The position numbers and the translations under genes were made by a program. Positions 34,099-42,509 of a stretch of 64,000 bases of DNA are shown here, piece after piece. Within the stretch, counting starts at the first letter, position 1, and the number at the start of each line of letters is the position of its first letter. The stretch is from CAYTEO01 sp964436825 (GTDB taxonomy: Bacteria; Krumholzibacteriota; Krumholzibacteriia; LZORAL124-64-63), in the NCBI GenBank assembly GCA_964436825.1, contig CAYTEO010000003.1, forward strand, positions 62,001 through 126,000, written 5' to 3'. The notes beneath the pieces are model-generated. The model was given only the letters and a program-made list of their open reading frames with translations. It made no database searches and was not told where the DNA came from.

Positions 34099-34424
34099 CG
34101 GTCCTCCTCTCCGCAGGCCCACGCCAGGTAGTCGCGGTCGACCTCGACGCACGGCCAGGCCACCAGCTGGGGAACCTCGTAGGGATGGGAGGCGCGGAGA
34201 CGGTCGAGGCACTCCCGCAAGCGTCGACGGCAGACCTTGAGGGTCAGGGGGACCTCCGGGTCCTGCTGCAGCCGGCCCTGCCAGACGTAGCAGGACTCGA
34301 TCCCCGCCTCCACCTGGGCGCACGCCGCCAGGCCGGCGGCGACCAGGTCCCGGCCCAGCGACAGGGCCGTCTCCCGGTCGGGGCAGGTCGTCCGGACGAT
34401 CCACAGCTCCCGCTCAGAGGACAT
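34095..34424 (-). CDS. cutA: CutA1-type divalent cation tolerance protein
   Basis: A 109-residue trimeric ferredoxin-like fold protein. Family hallmarks are visible: L-A-A-C-A-Q-V-E-A-G-I-E-S-C-Y-V-W-Q-G (corresponding to the usual C-V-N-x-x-P-G-x-x-S-x-Y-x-W-x-G), D-P-E-V-P-L-T-L-K, and H-P-Y-E-V-P-Q-L-V. CutA was linked genetically to copper tolerance in E. coli, though its real function is unsettled. The start lies 11 bp inside the upstream phosphatase gene, and the stop overlaps the antiporter ATG, so the unit is tightly coupled. Confidence 0.95.
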   Translation of the reverse strand: MSSERELWIVRTTCPDRETALSLGRDLVAAGLAACAQVEAGIESCYVWQGRLQQDPEVPLTLKVCRRRLRECLDRLRASHPYEVPQLVAWPCVEVDRDYLAWACGEEDR

Positions 34425-35229
34425 CGGCGAAGACCTCCTGCAACAGGGCCAGCAGCTCGCCGTGGAGCCCTGCCACGGCGGCGACGACGTGCCGTCCGTC
34501 CAGCGTCCCGGACCGGCCCGCCAGGTCGGTGACGACGACGCCGGCCTCGCGGGCCACCAGCGAGCCACCGGCCACGTCCCAGGGCCGCAGCGACCACTCC
34601 CAGTAGCCGTCCAGCCGCCCCGCGGCCGTCCAGCAGAGGTCCAGGGCGGCGCTGCCGCAGCGGCGCACGCCGTGGCAGCCGCGGCGCAGGACGGCGGCCA
34701 CGGCCCGCGCGTTGCGGTCCACCATCTCGTCGCGGACGTAGGGGAAGCCCGTGGCCAGCAGGGCCCGGTCCAGGGGCACCGACGCGCCGCGGCGCAGGCG
34801 GTGTTGCTTGCCGGCGAGGGGACGCTCCAGCCAGGCCCCCACGCCGCGCCGGGCCAGGTAGAGCTCGTCCAGGGCCGGGGCGTAGACGGCGGCCAGCAGC
34901 TCGCCGTCCGCGTCGCGGCAAGCCAGCGAGACGCAGTAGGCGGGATGGCCATGGACATAGTTGGTGGTCCCGTCCAGGGGATCCACCAGCCAGATCCGGC
35001 CCGAGGCGCCGTCGCGGCGGGACCCCTCCTCGGCCGCCACCGCATCGTCCGGGAAGACCTCCTGCAGCCGCCGCGTCACTTCCGCCTCGACGCGACGGTC
35101 CAGGTCGGTCACCATGTCGTTGGCGGCCTTGTAGTCGATCTGCCGGACCTGGTCGGCGGCCGCCAGCTGCAGGCGCCCCGCCGCCACGGCGATCTCCCGC
35201 AACTGCCGCAGTTCCTTATCCGTGCCCAC
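34414..35229 (-). CDS. Inositol monophosphatase family protein
   Basis: A 271-residue magnesium-dependent phosphatase. The metal-binding motifs are complete: V-A-A-E-E-G, W-L-V-D-P-L-D-G-T-T-N-Y, and R-P-W-D-V-A-G-G in the C-terminal half. The superfamily covers inositol-1-phosphatase, SuhB, histidinol-phosphatase and 3'-phosphoadenosine phosphatase; this sequence looks most like the inositol-phosphatase/SuhB group, without certainty. It leads a five-gene minus-strand unit. The GTG start at 35229 has GGGAGG five bases upstream, and a promoter with TTGTCC and TATGAT lies 40-70 bp above it. Confidence 0.93.
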   Translation of the reverse strand: MGTDKELRQLREIAVAAGRLQLAAADQVRQIDYKAANDMVTDLDRRVEAEVTRRLQEVFPDDAVAAEEGSRRDGASGRIWLVDPLDGTTNYVHGHPAYCVSLACRDADGELLAAVYAPALDELYLARRGVGAWLERPLAGKQHRLRRGASVPLDRALLATGFPYVRDEMVDRNARAVAAVLRRGCHGVRRCGSAALDLCWTAAGRLDGYWEWSLRPWDVAGGSLVAREAGVVVTDLAGRSGTLDGRHVVAAVAGLHGELLALLQEVFADVL

Positions 35230-35270
35230 GTCGTCCTCCCGTCGTCGCCCCGGATCGGGATGTGCAGCGC

Positions 35271-35299
35271 ATCATAAGGGGCCGGGGTCGAGGGGACAA
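35271..35299 (-). promoter_or_regulatory. Candidate promoter for the phosphatase-cutA-antiporter unit
   Basis: TTGTCC, 17 bp, TATGAT (five of six) on the minus strand, with the predicted start about 35 bases before the GTG at 35229. Confidence 0.6.
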
Positions 35300-35527
35300 C
35301 ACCCGGCTGTCGTCGCTTGCCCGATTCCCCGCCGCCGGACCGCCGGCCGTCCGGCGATCCCCGTCCCGCAAGGCCCTCCCCCGGGCGATATCGCGCCGGT
35401 GCGCCTTGCCGGCATCCGCGACTTGCCTCGCACGCGATCACTGCACAATGTTATCTGCAAAACAGAAGACGGCGTAATTTTAACAGGCGCCGGATACACT
35501 TCTGCTTCCACTGCTGGAGCCTGTGAC
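35300..35527 (+). promoter_or_regulatory. rnf upstream region with AT-rich patch and hairpin
   Basis: No gene is visible. An 8-bp stem (CGCCGGAC / GTCCGGCG) with an 8-base loop lies at 35333-35356. Bases about 35444-35505 are unusually AT-rich for this window and probably hold the rnf promoter, but I cannot pick a convincing -35/-10 pair. Confidence 0.35.
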
Positions 35528-36865
35528 ATGACACCGCGAAGCTTCCGGGGTGGGGTCCATCCGCCGGAATACAAGGAGCTGACCAGGGACAAACCCATCG
35601 AGCCCATGCCCCCGGGTGCGAGGCTCCTCGTCCCGCTGTCCCAGCACCTGGGCCGGCCGGCGACCCCCGTGGTCGGCAAGGGGGATGTCGTCCGGCGCGG
35701 ACAGCCGCTGGCCGAGAGCACCGGTCCGATCTCCTCCCCCGTCCACGCACCGGTCGACGGCAAGGTCCTGAAGCTGGCCAAGGGACCCGTGGCCGGCGGG
35801 ACGCTGGCCGAGATGGTCGTCATCGAGCCGGAGCAATCCCCCCCGGCCGATGACGGGCGCCCGCCGTTGCCGCCGCTGGAACCGGAAGCGGTGACCGGCG
35901 ACCGGATCGTGGAACGCGTGCGCGAGGCGGGCATCGTCGGCCTGGGCGGCGCCGCCTTTCCCACCGCCGTCAAGCTCAGCCCGCCGCCGGACAAGCCCAT
36001 CGACTGGTTGCTCATCAACGGCGCCGAGTGCGAGCCCTACCTCACCCGGGACTACCGCCTGATGCTGGAGCGGACCGCCGACCTGGTCGAGGGCATCCGG
36101 CTGCTCGGCCGGGCGCTCGGCGACGGGGTCCGCCTGGGGATCGGCATCGAGGACAACAAGCCGCAGGCCGTCGCGGCCCTGCGCGAGGCCGCGGCCGGAC
36201 GGGGATGCCGGATCGAGATCTTCGAGCTGCGGACCAAGTATCCCCAGGGCGCGGAGAAGATGCTCATCCATGCCGCCACGGGGCGCAGCGTGCCGCCGGG
36301 GTCCCTGCCCATGGAGGTGGGCTGCGTGATCCAGAACGTGGGCACCGCCCTGGCCGTCCGCGACGCGGTGGTGCTCGGCGAGGTGCCCTGCACCGCCACC
36401 CTCACCGTGAGCGGTCTGGGTGTCGTGGAGCCCAAGAACCTGCAGGTGCCCATCGGCACGCCGCTGCGCGACGTCCTGGCGTACTGCGGCGGCGTCAGGG
36501 CCACGGCCAGGCGCGTCGTGGCCGGCGGTCCCATGATGGGCTTCGCCGTCCACTCCCTCGACGTACCGGTGGTCAAGGCCACCAGCGGCGTGCTCGTGCT
36601 CACGGAACAGGAGCTGCGAGCACCCGCCGAAACCGCCTGCATCCGCTGCGACAGGTGCGTTGCCGCCTGCCCCATCGGCCTGCTGCCCCGGCGCCTGGCC
36701 CGGCTGGCCAGGCTGGGCCGGTTCGCCGAGGCACGCGCCCAGGGCGTCGAGCACTGCATGGAGTGCGGCACCTGCGCCTTCACCTGCCCCGCCCACCAGC
36801 CCCTGGTGCAGTACCTGCGCCTGGGAAAGAGGGGCGTCCGCAACCTGCCCCGGGAGGGAGGCTGA
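35528..36865 (+). CDS. rnfC: Rnf complex subunit C (NADH-binding, Fe-S)
   Basis: A 445-residue peripheral subunit that takes electrons from NADH to the Rnf chain. It starts with G-G-V-H-P-P, as usual for RnfC. The NADH/FMN region resembles NuoF: G-L-G-G-A-A-F-P-T-A-V-K and N-G-A-E-C-E-P-Y-L-T. Two [4Fe-4S] sites follow near the C-terminus, C-I-R-C-D-R-C-V-A-A-C-P and C-M-E-C-G-T-C-A-F-T-C-P. ATG 35528 opens the operon; the preceding TGGAG is a modest ribosome site. The subunit lacks the long Ala/Lys-rich C-terminal extension of gammaproteobacterial RsxC. Confidence 0.96.
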   Translation: MTPRSFRGGVHPPEYKELTRDKPIEPMPPGARLLVPLSQHLGRPATPVVGKGDVVRRGQPLAESTGPISSPVHAPVDGKVLKLAKGPVAGGTLAEMVVIEPEQSPPADDGRPPLPPLEPEAVTGDRIVERVREAGIVGLGGAAFPTAVKLSPPPDKPIDWLLINGAECEPYLTRDYRLMLERTADLVEGIRLLGRALGDGVRLGIGIEDNKPQAVAALREAAAGRGCRIEIFELRTKYPQGAEKMLIHAATGRSVPPGSLPMEVGCVIQNVGTALAVRDAVVLGEVPCTATLTVSGLGVVEPKNLQVPIGTPLRDVLAYCGGVRATARRVVAGGPMMGFAVHSLDVPVVKATSGVLVLTEQELRAPAETACIRCDRCVAACPIGLLPRRLARLARLGRFAEARAQGVEHCMECGTCAFTCPAHQPLVQYLRLGKRGVRNLPREGG

Positions 36866-36868
36866 CAC

Positions 36869-37864
36869 ATGACCAACGACACCAGCGGACACGGGCTTCC
36901 CCGGCTGATCGGCGAGGGTGAACTGGAGCTGGCCACCTCTCCCCACCTCCACTGCGGCTGGAGCACGGCCCGGATCATGTGGACGGTCAACGTCGCCCTG
37001 CTGCCCTGTCTCGCGGGAGCCGTCCGGATCTTCGGGCCGGGCGTGTTGACCACCGTGGCCGGGGCCGTGGGCGGCGCCGTCGCCACCGAATGGCTGCTCC
37101 AGCGCGTCAACCGCAAGCCCACCACCATCCACGACGGCAGCGCCTTCCTGACCGGGTTGCTGCTGGGCCTGGTCCTCCCGCCCGGCTTCTCCCCCCTGCA
37201 CGCCGCCCTGGGCGGGGTGGTGGGCATCGGCATCGGCAAGGCGGTGTTCGGCGGGCTCGGCTGCAACGTCTTCAACCCGGCCCTGGTGGGACGCGCCTTC
37301 CTGCAGGCCGGCTTCCCCGCCGCCATGACGGACTGGTCCACGGCGGTGGCGCAGGTGGACGCGGTCAGCCGGGCCACCCCGCTGGGGCTGTTCAAGTTCG
37401 GCGACCCGACCCAGTTCCCCGCCGACGCCGCCGTGCACAAGCTCCTGCTGGGCAACGTGGGCGGCTGCATCGGCGAGACCAGCGCGGTGGCCATCGTCCT
37501 GGGCGGGATCCTGCTGCTGGCCACCCGCGTGGCCCACTGGCAGGCCATGGTCTCGATGCTGCTGGGGGGTGTGGTGTTCGGAGGCGCCTTCCACCTGGCG
37601 GGCCTCGGCCCCGACCCGCTGTTCCAGGTCCTCTCGGGCGGCTTCCTCTTCGGCGCGGTCTTCATGGCCACCGATTACGTCACCAGCCCGGCCACGCCCG
37701 CAGGAAGGTGGATCTTCGGGCTCGGCATCGCCCTGCTGACCATCCTGATCCGGCTGTTCGGCGGCCTGCCGGAGGGCGTCATGTACTCGATCCTGCTGAT
37801 GAACGCGACGGTCCCCCTGATCGACCGCTGGGTCCGTCCCACGCTCCATGGAGCACGGCCATGA
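36869..37864 (+). CDS. rnfD: Rnf complex subunit D (FMN-bearing membrane subunit)
   Basis: A 331-residue polytopic membrane protein. T-S-P-H-L-H near residue 24 is the standard N-terminal motif (S-P-H). The covalent FMN site reads V-S-R-A-T-P-L-G, where the Thr carries the flavin. F-M-A-T-D-Y-V-T-S-P-A-T-P and G-C-N-V-F-N-P-A-L-V-G-R are also characteristic of the RnfD/NqrB family. It sits 3 bp after rnfC, and its stop overlaps the rnfG ATG, so the order C-D-G is coupled. Confidence 0.96.
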   Translation: MTNDTSGHGLPRLIGEGELELATSPHLHCGWSTARIMWTVNVALLPCLAGAVRIFGPGVLTTVAGAVGGAVATEWLLQRVNRKPTTIHDGSAFLTGLLLGLVLPPGFSPLHAALGGVVGIGIGKAVFGGLGCNVFNPALVGRAFLQAGFPAAMTDWSTAVAQVDAVSRATPLGLFKFGDPTQFPADAAVHKLLLGNVGGCIGETSAVAIVLGGILLLATRVAHWQAMVSMLLGGVVFGGAFHLAGLGPDPLFQVLSGGFLFGAVFMATDYVTSPATPAGRWIFGLGIALLTILIRLFGGLPEGVMYSILLMNATVPLIDRWVRPTLHGARP

Positions 37865-38520
37865 AAACGACGCTGCACATGCTGGCCACGCTGGTCGTGG
37901 TGGGAATGGTCTCCGGCGGCGCGTTGTCGCTGGTGAACGACTGGGCCGTCCCCCTGATCGAGGCGAACCAGGCCAGGGTCCGCAACGCCGCCATCGCCTT
38001 CCTGGTACCCGGCGGCACGCCCGAGCTGGTCGTCGACCAGGACGGTCTGACCGCCTGGCGGGTCGTCGCCGGTGACGAGCTGAAAGGCTGGGTGGTGCGC
38101 AGCCGGGGCACCGGCTTCCAGGACAGGATCGACCTGATGTTCGCCCTGGACCCGCAGCGCAGGGAGATCCTGGGCCTGAAGGTGATCGACGACGCGGAGA
38201 CGCCGGGCCTGGGCACCTGGATCCGGCTGCGGCCGGAACTCGAGGCGGCCCTGGCCGCGCGGGCGGACCGCAACCTCGGCCCGGCGGCAGAGGATCCCAA
38301 GAACTTCCCGCTGCAGTTCTTCGGGTGGGGCGACGGCCGCCACCTCTCCGCCGCCGGGGACCTGAAGGTGGTCAAGGGCAGGCGACGCGGCGAGCTGGGT
38401 CCCACCGAGGTGCAGGCCATCACCGCGGCCACCATCAGCTCGCGGGCCGTCGTCGACATCGTCAACGGCGCCGTGTCCAGGCTGGACGCCATCCTCGCGG
38501 CAAAGGGAGAAACGTCGTGA
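37861..38520 (+). CDS. rnfG: Rnf complex subunit G (periplasmic FMN-binding)
   Basis: A 219-residue protein with one N-terminal membrane helix (M-L-A-T-L-V-V-V-G-M-V-S-G) and a periplasmic FMN-binding domain. The attachment motif is I-T-A-A-T-I-S-S-R-A-V, equivalent to S-G-A-T-x-[ST]-S, with FMN expected on the second Thr. D-D-A-E-T-P-G-L-G-T is the conserved stretch before it. The flavin would be attached by the ApbE encoded downstream. Its start shares ATGA with the rnfD stop, and its stop shares GTGA with rnfE. Confidence 0.95.
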   Translation: MKTTLHMLATLVVVGMVSGGALSLVNDWAVPLIEANQARVRNAAIAFLVPGGTPELVVDQDGLTAWRVVAGDELKGWVVRSRGTGFQDRIDLMFALDPQRREILGLKVIDDAETPGLGTWIRLRPELEAALAARADRNLGPAAEDPKNFPLQFFGWGDGRHLSAAGDLKVVKGRRRGELGPTEVQAITAATISSRAVVDIVNGAVSRLDAILAAKGETS

Positions 38521-39170
38521 GCAAGCAGGAGAGCATCCGCAGCGAGTTCGTCAAGGGGCTCTGGGACCAGAACCCGGTCCTGCGCCAGCTCCTCGGTCTC
38601 TGCCCCACGCTGGCCGTGACCACGTCCGCCCCCAACGGCATGGGGATGGGCCTGGCCACCACGTTCGTGCTGGTCTGCGCCAGCCTGCTCATCTCGCTGG
38701 TGCGCAAGCTCATTCCCAACCAGGTGCGCATCGCCAGCTTCATCGTGGTGATCGCGACCTTCGTGACCATCGTCGATCTGGTGATGAAGGCCCGGTTCCC
38801 GGCCATGTCCAAGAGCCTGGGGGCGTTCATCCCGCTCATCGTCGTGAACTGCGTGATCCTGGGCCGGCAGGAGGCGTTCGCCTCCAAGCACGGTCCGTTC
38901 CGTTCGGTCGTCGACGCCCTCGGCATGGGACTGGGTTTCACGGCCTCCCTGACCGTCCTCGGCAGCGTGCGCGAGCTGCTGGGCAACGGCACGGTCTTCG
39001 GGGCCGCGCTCATGCCGGCGTCCTTCGAGCCCTGGATCGTGATGATCCTGCCCGCGGGCGCCTTCCTGACCCTGGGATTGATCCTGGGCGTGGTCAACAC
39101 CATCACCCTCAGGCGCGAACAGGCGGAGCTGGCGGCCCGCCGCGCCGCTCCGCTGCGGGAGGAGGCGTGA
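38517..39170 (+). CDS. rnfE: Rnf complex subunit E (membrane)
   Basis: A 217-residue integral membrane subunit homologous to NqrD. After a short soluble N-terminus comes N-P-V-L-R-Q-L-L-G-L-C-P-T-L-A-V-T, the family signature with its conserved Cys, and later I-P-L-I-V-V-N-C-V-I-L-G-R, the second conserved Cys segment thought to hold a membrane iron centre together with RnfA. About six hydrophobic helices are visible. GTG 38517 overlaps the rnfG stop, and GGAGAAACG lies just upstream. Confidence 0.95.
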   Translation: MSKQESIRSEFVKGLWDQNPVLRQLLGLCPTLAVTTSAPNGMGMGLATTFVLVCASLLISLVRKLIPNQVRIASFIVVIATFVTIVDLVMKARFPAMSKSLGAFIPLIVVNCVILGRQEAFASKHGPFRSVVDALGMGLGFTASLTVLGSVRELLGNGTVFGAALMPASFEPWIVMILPAGAFLTLGLILGVVNTITLRREQAELAARRAAPLREEA

Positions 39171-39172
39171 CC

Positions 39173-39748
39173 ATGGAGCTCATCGGCATCTTCATCACCG
39201 CCGCCCTGATCAACAACTTCGTGCTGAGCCAGTTCCTGGGCATCTGTCCCTTCGTCGGCGTCTCCGGCAAGCTCAGCTCGGCCACCAGCATGGGCATGGC
39301 CACCACCTTCGTGATGGCCATGGCCGCCATGGTGACCTACCTGATCCAGCACCACATCCTGGAGCCCCTGGGCCTCGGCTACCTGCAGACCGTGGCCTTC
39401 ATCCTGGTGATCGCCTCCCTGGTGCAGTTCGTGGAGATGGTCATCAAGAAGGTGAGCAAGCCCCTGTACCGCGCCCTGGGCATCTTCCTGCCCCTGATCA
39501 CCACCAACTGCGCCATCATGGGCCTGTGCCTCTTCTCGGTGATGAAGGGCTACTCCTTCGCCCAGGCCCTGGTCTTCGCCCTGGGGGCGGGCTCCGGCTT
39601 CACGCTCGCGCTCGTCCTGATGGCCGGCATCCGCGAGGAGCTGGAGCTGGCCGACGTACCCGCCGCCCTGCGGGGTGCGGGCATCACGATGATCGTCGCC
39701 GGGATCCTGGCCCTCGGGTTCATGGGGTTCGCCGGCATGAAGTTCTGA
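39173..39748 (+). CDS. rnfA: Rnf complex subunit A (membrane)
   Basis: A 191-residue membrane subunit homologous to NqrE and to RnfE, in inverted topology. N-N-F-V-L-S-Q-F-L-G-I-C-P-F near the start and L-I-T-T-N-C-A-I-M-G-L later carry the paired conserved Cys residues. I place the start at ATG 39173, seven bases after GGAGGAGG; a GTG at 39167 that overlaps the rnfE stop would add two residues. About six transmembrane helices are expected, matching the usual 193-residue length. Confidence 0.95.
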   Translation: MELIGIFITAALINNFVLSQFLGICPFVGVSGKLSSATSMGMATTFVMAMAAMVTYLIQHHILEPLGLGYLQTVAFILVIASLVQFVEMVIKKVSKPLYRALGIFLPLITTNCAIMGLCLFSVMKGYSFAQALVFALGAGSGFTLALVLMAGIREELELADVPAALRGAGITMIVAGILALGFMGFAGMKF

Positions 39749-39797
39749 CACGCCGGCCCCGGCCTGGCGCGCAGGGAAGAGCAAAGGAGAACAAGCG

Positions 39798-40529
39798 ATG
39801 ATCGACCGGCGATCCTTCCTCAAGACGGTGCTGCTCGGCGGCGTGGCCTTCGGGACCGGCCTGGCACTGGGCCGCGTCGGAGCGCACCACGCCGGCCCCC
39901 GCCTGCTGCTGCACGGGTTCGTGCCGGCCGACGAGAACCTGGTACGGGAGACGCTGCGGGCCTTCCTGGGCCTGGACGACGGCCGTCTGCCCGTGCCCGT
40001 CGTGGATGCGCCCGACGGCTGGCGGCCGCAGCTGGCGCGCATGCTGCGCGACGCCGCGCCCCGCTACACGCACGACCACCGCCGCCTGCTGGCGATCCGG
40101 GTCTCGCCGCTGGACCACCCGCTGCCCGCGGACCTCCTGCTGCAGATGGACGGTCGCGTGCTCGATCCGGACCGGGCCCCCGCCCGGCGGCTGGTGGCCC
40201 TGCGCGAGCGGTTGCTGGGACGGCGGGCCGCCGTCGCGGTCAGCTGCCGCCTGGAGGACCGCCCCGACCCGCTGGCCGGCGGGCGCGTGCTGGTCATCGA
40301 GACGGAGAACGGACTGCAGGACCGCATCCCCCTCGACGGGCGGCGGCGTCTCCTGGAGCTGCGCGGTCCCGCGGGGCTGACCCGGGTGGAAACCACCGCG
40401 GACGGCGCCCGCGTGGCCGGGTCCTGCTGCCGTCACGCCACCTGCCGCCTGCAGGGCGACGTATCGCTGCCCGGCGAGCTGATCGCCTGCGCGCCGAACC
40501 GCCTCGTCCTGCACGTGGAGACGGCCTAG
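39798..40529 (+). CDS. Rnf-associated NusG domain II-like exported protein
   Basis: A 243-residue protein with a twin-arginine-like N-terminus (D-R-R-S-F-L-K followed by V-L-L-G-G-V-A-F-G-T-G). The last 70 residues resemble the NusG domain II found in small Rnf-linked membrane proteins: V-L-V-I-E-T-E-N-G, then G-S-C-C-R-H-A-T-C-R, and I-A-C-A-P-N-R-L-V-L-H. The first 150 residues match nothing I know. The paired Cys could bind a metal or heme, which is speculation. It sits inside the rnf operon between rnfA and apbE, so a role in assembly or electron transfer of Rnf is inferred. Confidence 0.7.
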   Translation: MIDRRSFLKTVLLGGVAFGTGLALGRVGAHHAGPRLLLHGFVPADENLVRETLRAFLGLDDGRLPVPVVDAPDGWRPQLARMLRDAAPRYTHDHRRLLAIRVSPLDHPLPADLLLQMDGRVLDPDRAPARRLVALRERLLGRRAAVAVSCRLEDRPDPLAGGRVLVIETENGLQDRIPLDGRRRLLELRGPAGLTRVETTADGARVAGSCCRHATCRLQGDVSLPGELIACAPNRLVLHVETA

Positions 40530-40536
40530 GAACGCC

Positions 40537-41553
40537 ATGGAACGGACAGGCCAGGACAACGGCAAACGTCGCCACCGGTCGCGGTCCGGGCTGCCGGTGG
40601 CGCTGGTCTGCCTGCTGGCCGGGTACCTCCTGGCCAGCCGCCCGGCACCCCCCGGTGAACCGGAACTGCTGCGCCTGACGCGTCCGGCCATGGGCACGCT
40701 CGTGGAGATCGTGGTGCCCGCCCCGCGCGACGAGGCCCGTCGCTCCCGCGTGCTGGAGGCCATGCGGGACGGCCTGGCCGAGATCGCGCGCCTGGACTCC
40801 CTGTTCTCCACGCGACTGCCCCCGCCGGTGCAGACCCCGCCCGCGGAGCGCGCCAGGGAACGGTCGGACCTGCTGGAGCTCGGCCTGGCGGTGATGCGCG
40901 AGAGCGGAGGGGCCTTCGACCCGCGCCTGCGCCCCCTGATCGATCTGTGGGGATTCGACGGGGATGCGCCCGCCGTACCCGATCCCGACACCCTGCGGGC
41001 GGCCGTGGCCCGGCTGCAGGCACTCGGGGCCCCGCGCAGCGTGGGGGACCTGGCGGCCGCGGCCGACCTGCTCCACTTCGGCGCCTGGGCCAAGGGCTAC
41101 GCCGTGGACAGGGCGACAGCCGTCCTCCGGAGCCGCGGCGTGACCGCCGCCCTGGTCAACGCCGGCGGCGAGATCCGCTGCTACGGCCGCGACTGGACCG
41201 TGGGCGTGCAGCACCCGCGCCTGCCCGGCGCCCTCGTGGCTTCGCTGCACCCGGGCACCGCCGCCGTGGCCACCAGCGGCGACTACGAGCGGTTCTTCGC
41301 GCAGGACGGCATCCGTTACCACCACCTGCTCGACCCGCGCACGGGCATGCCCGCTCGCGGCTGCCGGAGCGTCACCGTGCTGGCCGGCTCCTGCGCGCGC
41401 GCCGACGCCCTGGCCACGGCCGTGTTCGTGCTGGGACCGCGGGAAGGCCTGGCGCTCGTGGAACGCCTGCCGGGCGTCGAGTGCCTGATCGTCGACACCG
41501 CCGGGAACCGCCGCGACAGTTCCGGAATGGCTGCGTACCTGACCGCCGAATGA
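40537..41553 (+). CDS. apbE: FAD:protein FMN transferase ApbE
   Basis: A 338-residue flavinyltransferase, which attaches FMN from FAD to Thr residues of RnfD and RnfG. Visible motifs: M-G-T-L-V-E-I-V near residue 50, G-A-W-A-K-G-Y-A-V-D, N-A-G-G-E-I-R, H-L-L-D-P-R-T-G-M-P and the metal-site region A-D-A-L-A-T-A-V-F-V. An N-terminal hydrophobic segment (V-A-L-V-C-L-L-A-G-Y-L-L-A) without a lipobox Cys suggests a membrane anchor rather than the usual lipoprotein form. It lies 7 bp after the NusG-II-like gene and 25 bp before rnfB. Confidence 0.95.
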   Translation: MERTGQDNGKRRHRSRSGLPVALVCLLAGYLLASRPAPPGEPELLRLTRPAMGTLVEIVVPAPRDEARRSRVLEAMRDGLAEIARLDSLFSTRLPPPVQTPPAERARERSDLLELGLAVMRESGGAFDPRLRPLIDLWGFDGDAPAVPDPDTLRAAVARLQALGAPRSVGDLAAAADLLHFGAWAKGYAVDRATAVLRSRGVTAALVNAGGEIRCYGRDWTVGVQHPRLPGALVASLHPGTAAVATSGDYERFFAQDGIRYHHLLDPRTGMPARGCRSVTVLAGSCARADALATAVFVLGPREGLALVERLPGVECLIVDTAGNRRDSSGMAAYLTAE

Positions 41554-41578
41554 CCGGACAACGAGGAAGGACGACATC

Positions 41579-42433
41579 ATGCTCGAGATCACGGCCCCGC
41601 TGATGACCATGGGAGGGCTGGGCGCCTTCTTCGCCGCGGCCCTCGCCGTGGCCGACAAGAAGCTGCGCGTCGAGGAGGATCCCCGCATCGGCCTGGTGGC
41701 GGACTCCCTGCCGGGAGCCAACTGCGGCGCCTGCGGCTTCGCCGGCTGCAACGCCTACGCCGAGGCCGTCGTGACCGGAAACGCCCCGCTCACCGGCTGT
41801 CCCGTGGGCGGCCAGGCCACCATCGACGCCATCGCGTCGATCATGGGTGTGGAGGCCGGCACCGCCGTCAGGCGGATTGCGCGCTTGATGTGCCGCGGCG
41901 GCAACGGCGTCGCCAGGGAGAAGGCCCGCTATCTCGGCCCCTCCGGCTGCTCCGTGCAGGACATCGTCTCCGGTGGCGCGAAGGCCTGCCGCTGGGGCTG
42001 CCTGGGCGGGGGCGACTGCGTGGAGGCCTGCGGCTTCGGCGCCCTCGAGATGGGACCCGACGGCTTGCCGGTGGTCCACGAGCAGCTGTGCACCGGCTGC
42101 GGCGCCTGTGTCGACGCCTGCCCGCGCGGCCTGTTCGAGCTGCATCCCGTCGATCGCCAGTTCTTCGTCTTCTGCAAGAACCACGACGATCCCAGGACCG
42201 CACGCGAGGTCTGCGAGGCGGCCTGCATCGGTTGCGGGTTGTGCGCCCGCAAGAGCAACGGCGCCATCACCATGGACGACGGCCTGCCCGTCATCGACTA
42301 CGACGCGCTGGATCCCGACATCGTCCCCGTCGAGAAGTGCAGGACGGGAGCCATCGGCTGGCTGCACCCTGAGTCGCGCGCCACGGTGGACGCGGCCGAG
42401 ACGATGCCCGATCGTCATGGAGTCTGCGCCTGA
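41579..42433 (+). CDS. rnfB: Rnf complex subunit B (multi-cluster ferredoxin-like)
   Basis: A 284-residue subunit thought to pass electrons to soluble ferredoxin. One N-terminal membrane helix is followed by the [4Fe-4S] domain A-N-C-G-A-C-G-F-A-G-C with its fourth Cys in G-C-P-V-G-G, then a Cys-rich region (C-R-W-G-C-L-G-G-G-D-C, C-T-G-C-G-A-C-V-D-A-C-P, and C-I-G-C-G-L-C) that gives at least two more clusters. In the clostridial order C-D-G-E-A-B this gene follows rnfA directly; here two extra genes intervene. GAGGAAGG precedes ATG 41579. Confidence 0.95.
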   Translation: MLEITAPLMTMGGLGAFFAAALAVADKKLRVEEDPRIGLVADSLPGANCGACGFAGCNAYAEAVVTGNAPLTGCPVGGQATIDAIASIMGVEAGTAVRRIARLMCRGGNGVAREKARYLGPSGCSVQDIVSGGAKACRWGCLGGGDCVEACGFGALEMGPDGLPVVHEQLCTGCGACVDACPRGLFELHPVDRQFFVFCKNHDDPRTAREVCEAACIGCGLCARKSNGAITMDDGLPVIDYDALDPDIVPVEKCRTGAIGWLHPESRATVDAAETMPDRHGVCA

Positions 42434-42509
42434 TCCTGGGAACCGCTGGCCGGGGGGCTCGCTGCGCGAGGCACGGGGCAAGCCGCCCCCGCTCGACCGG
42501 GAGGTGACC

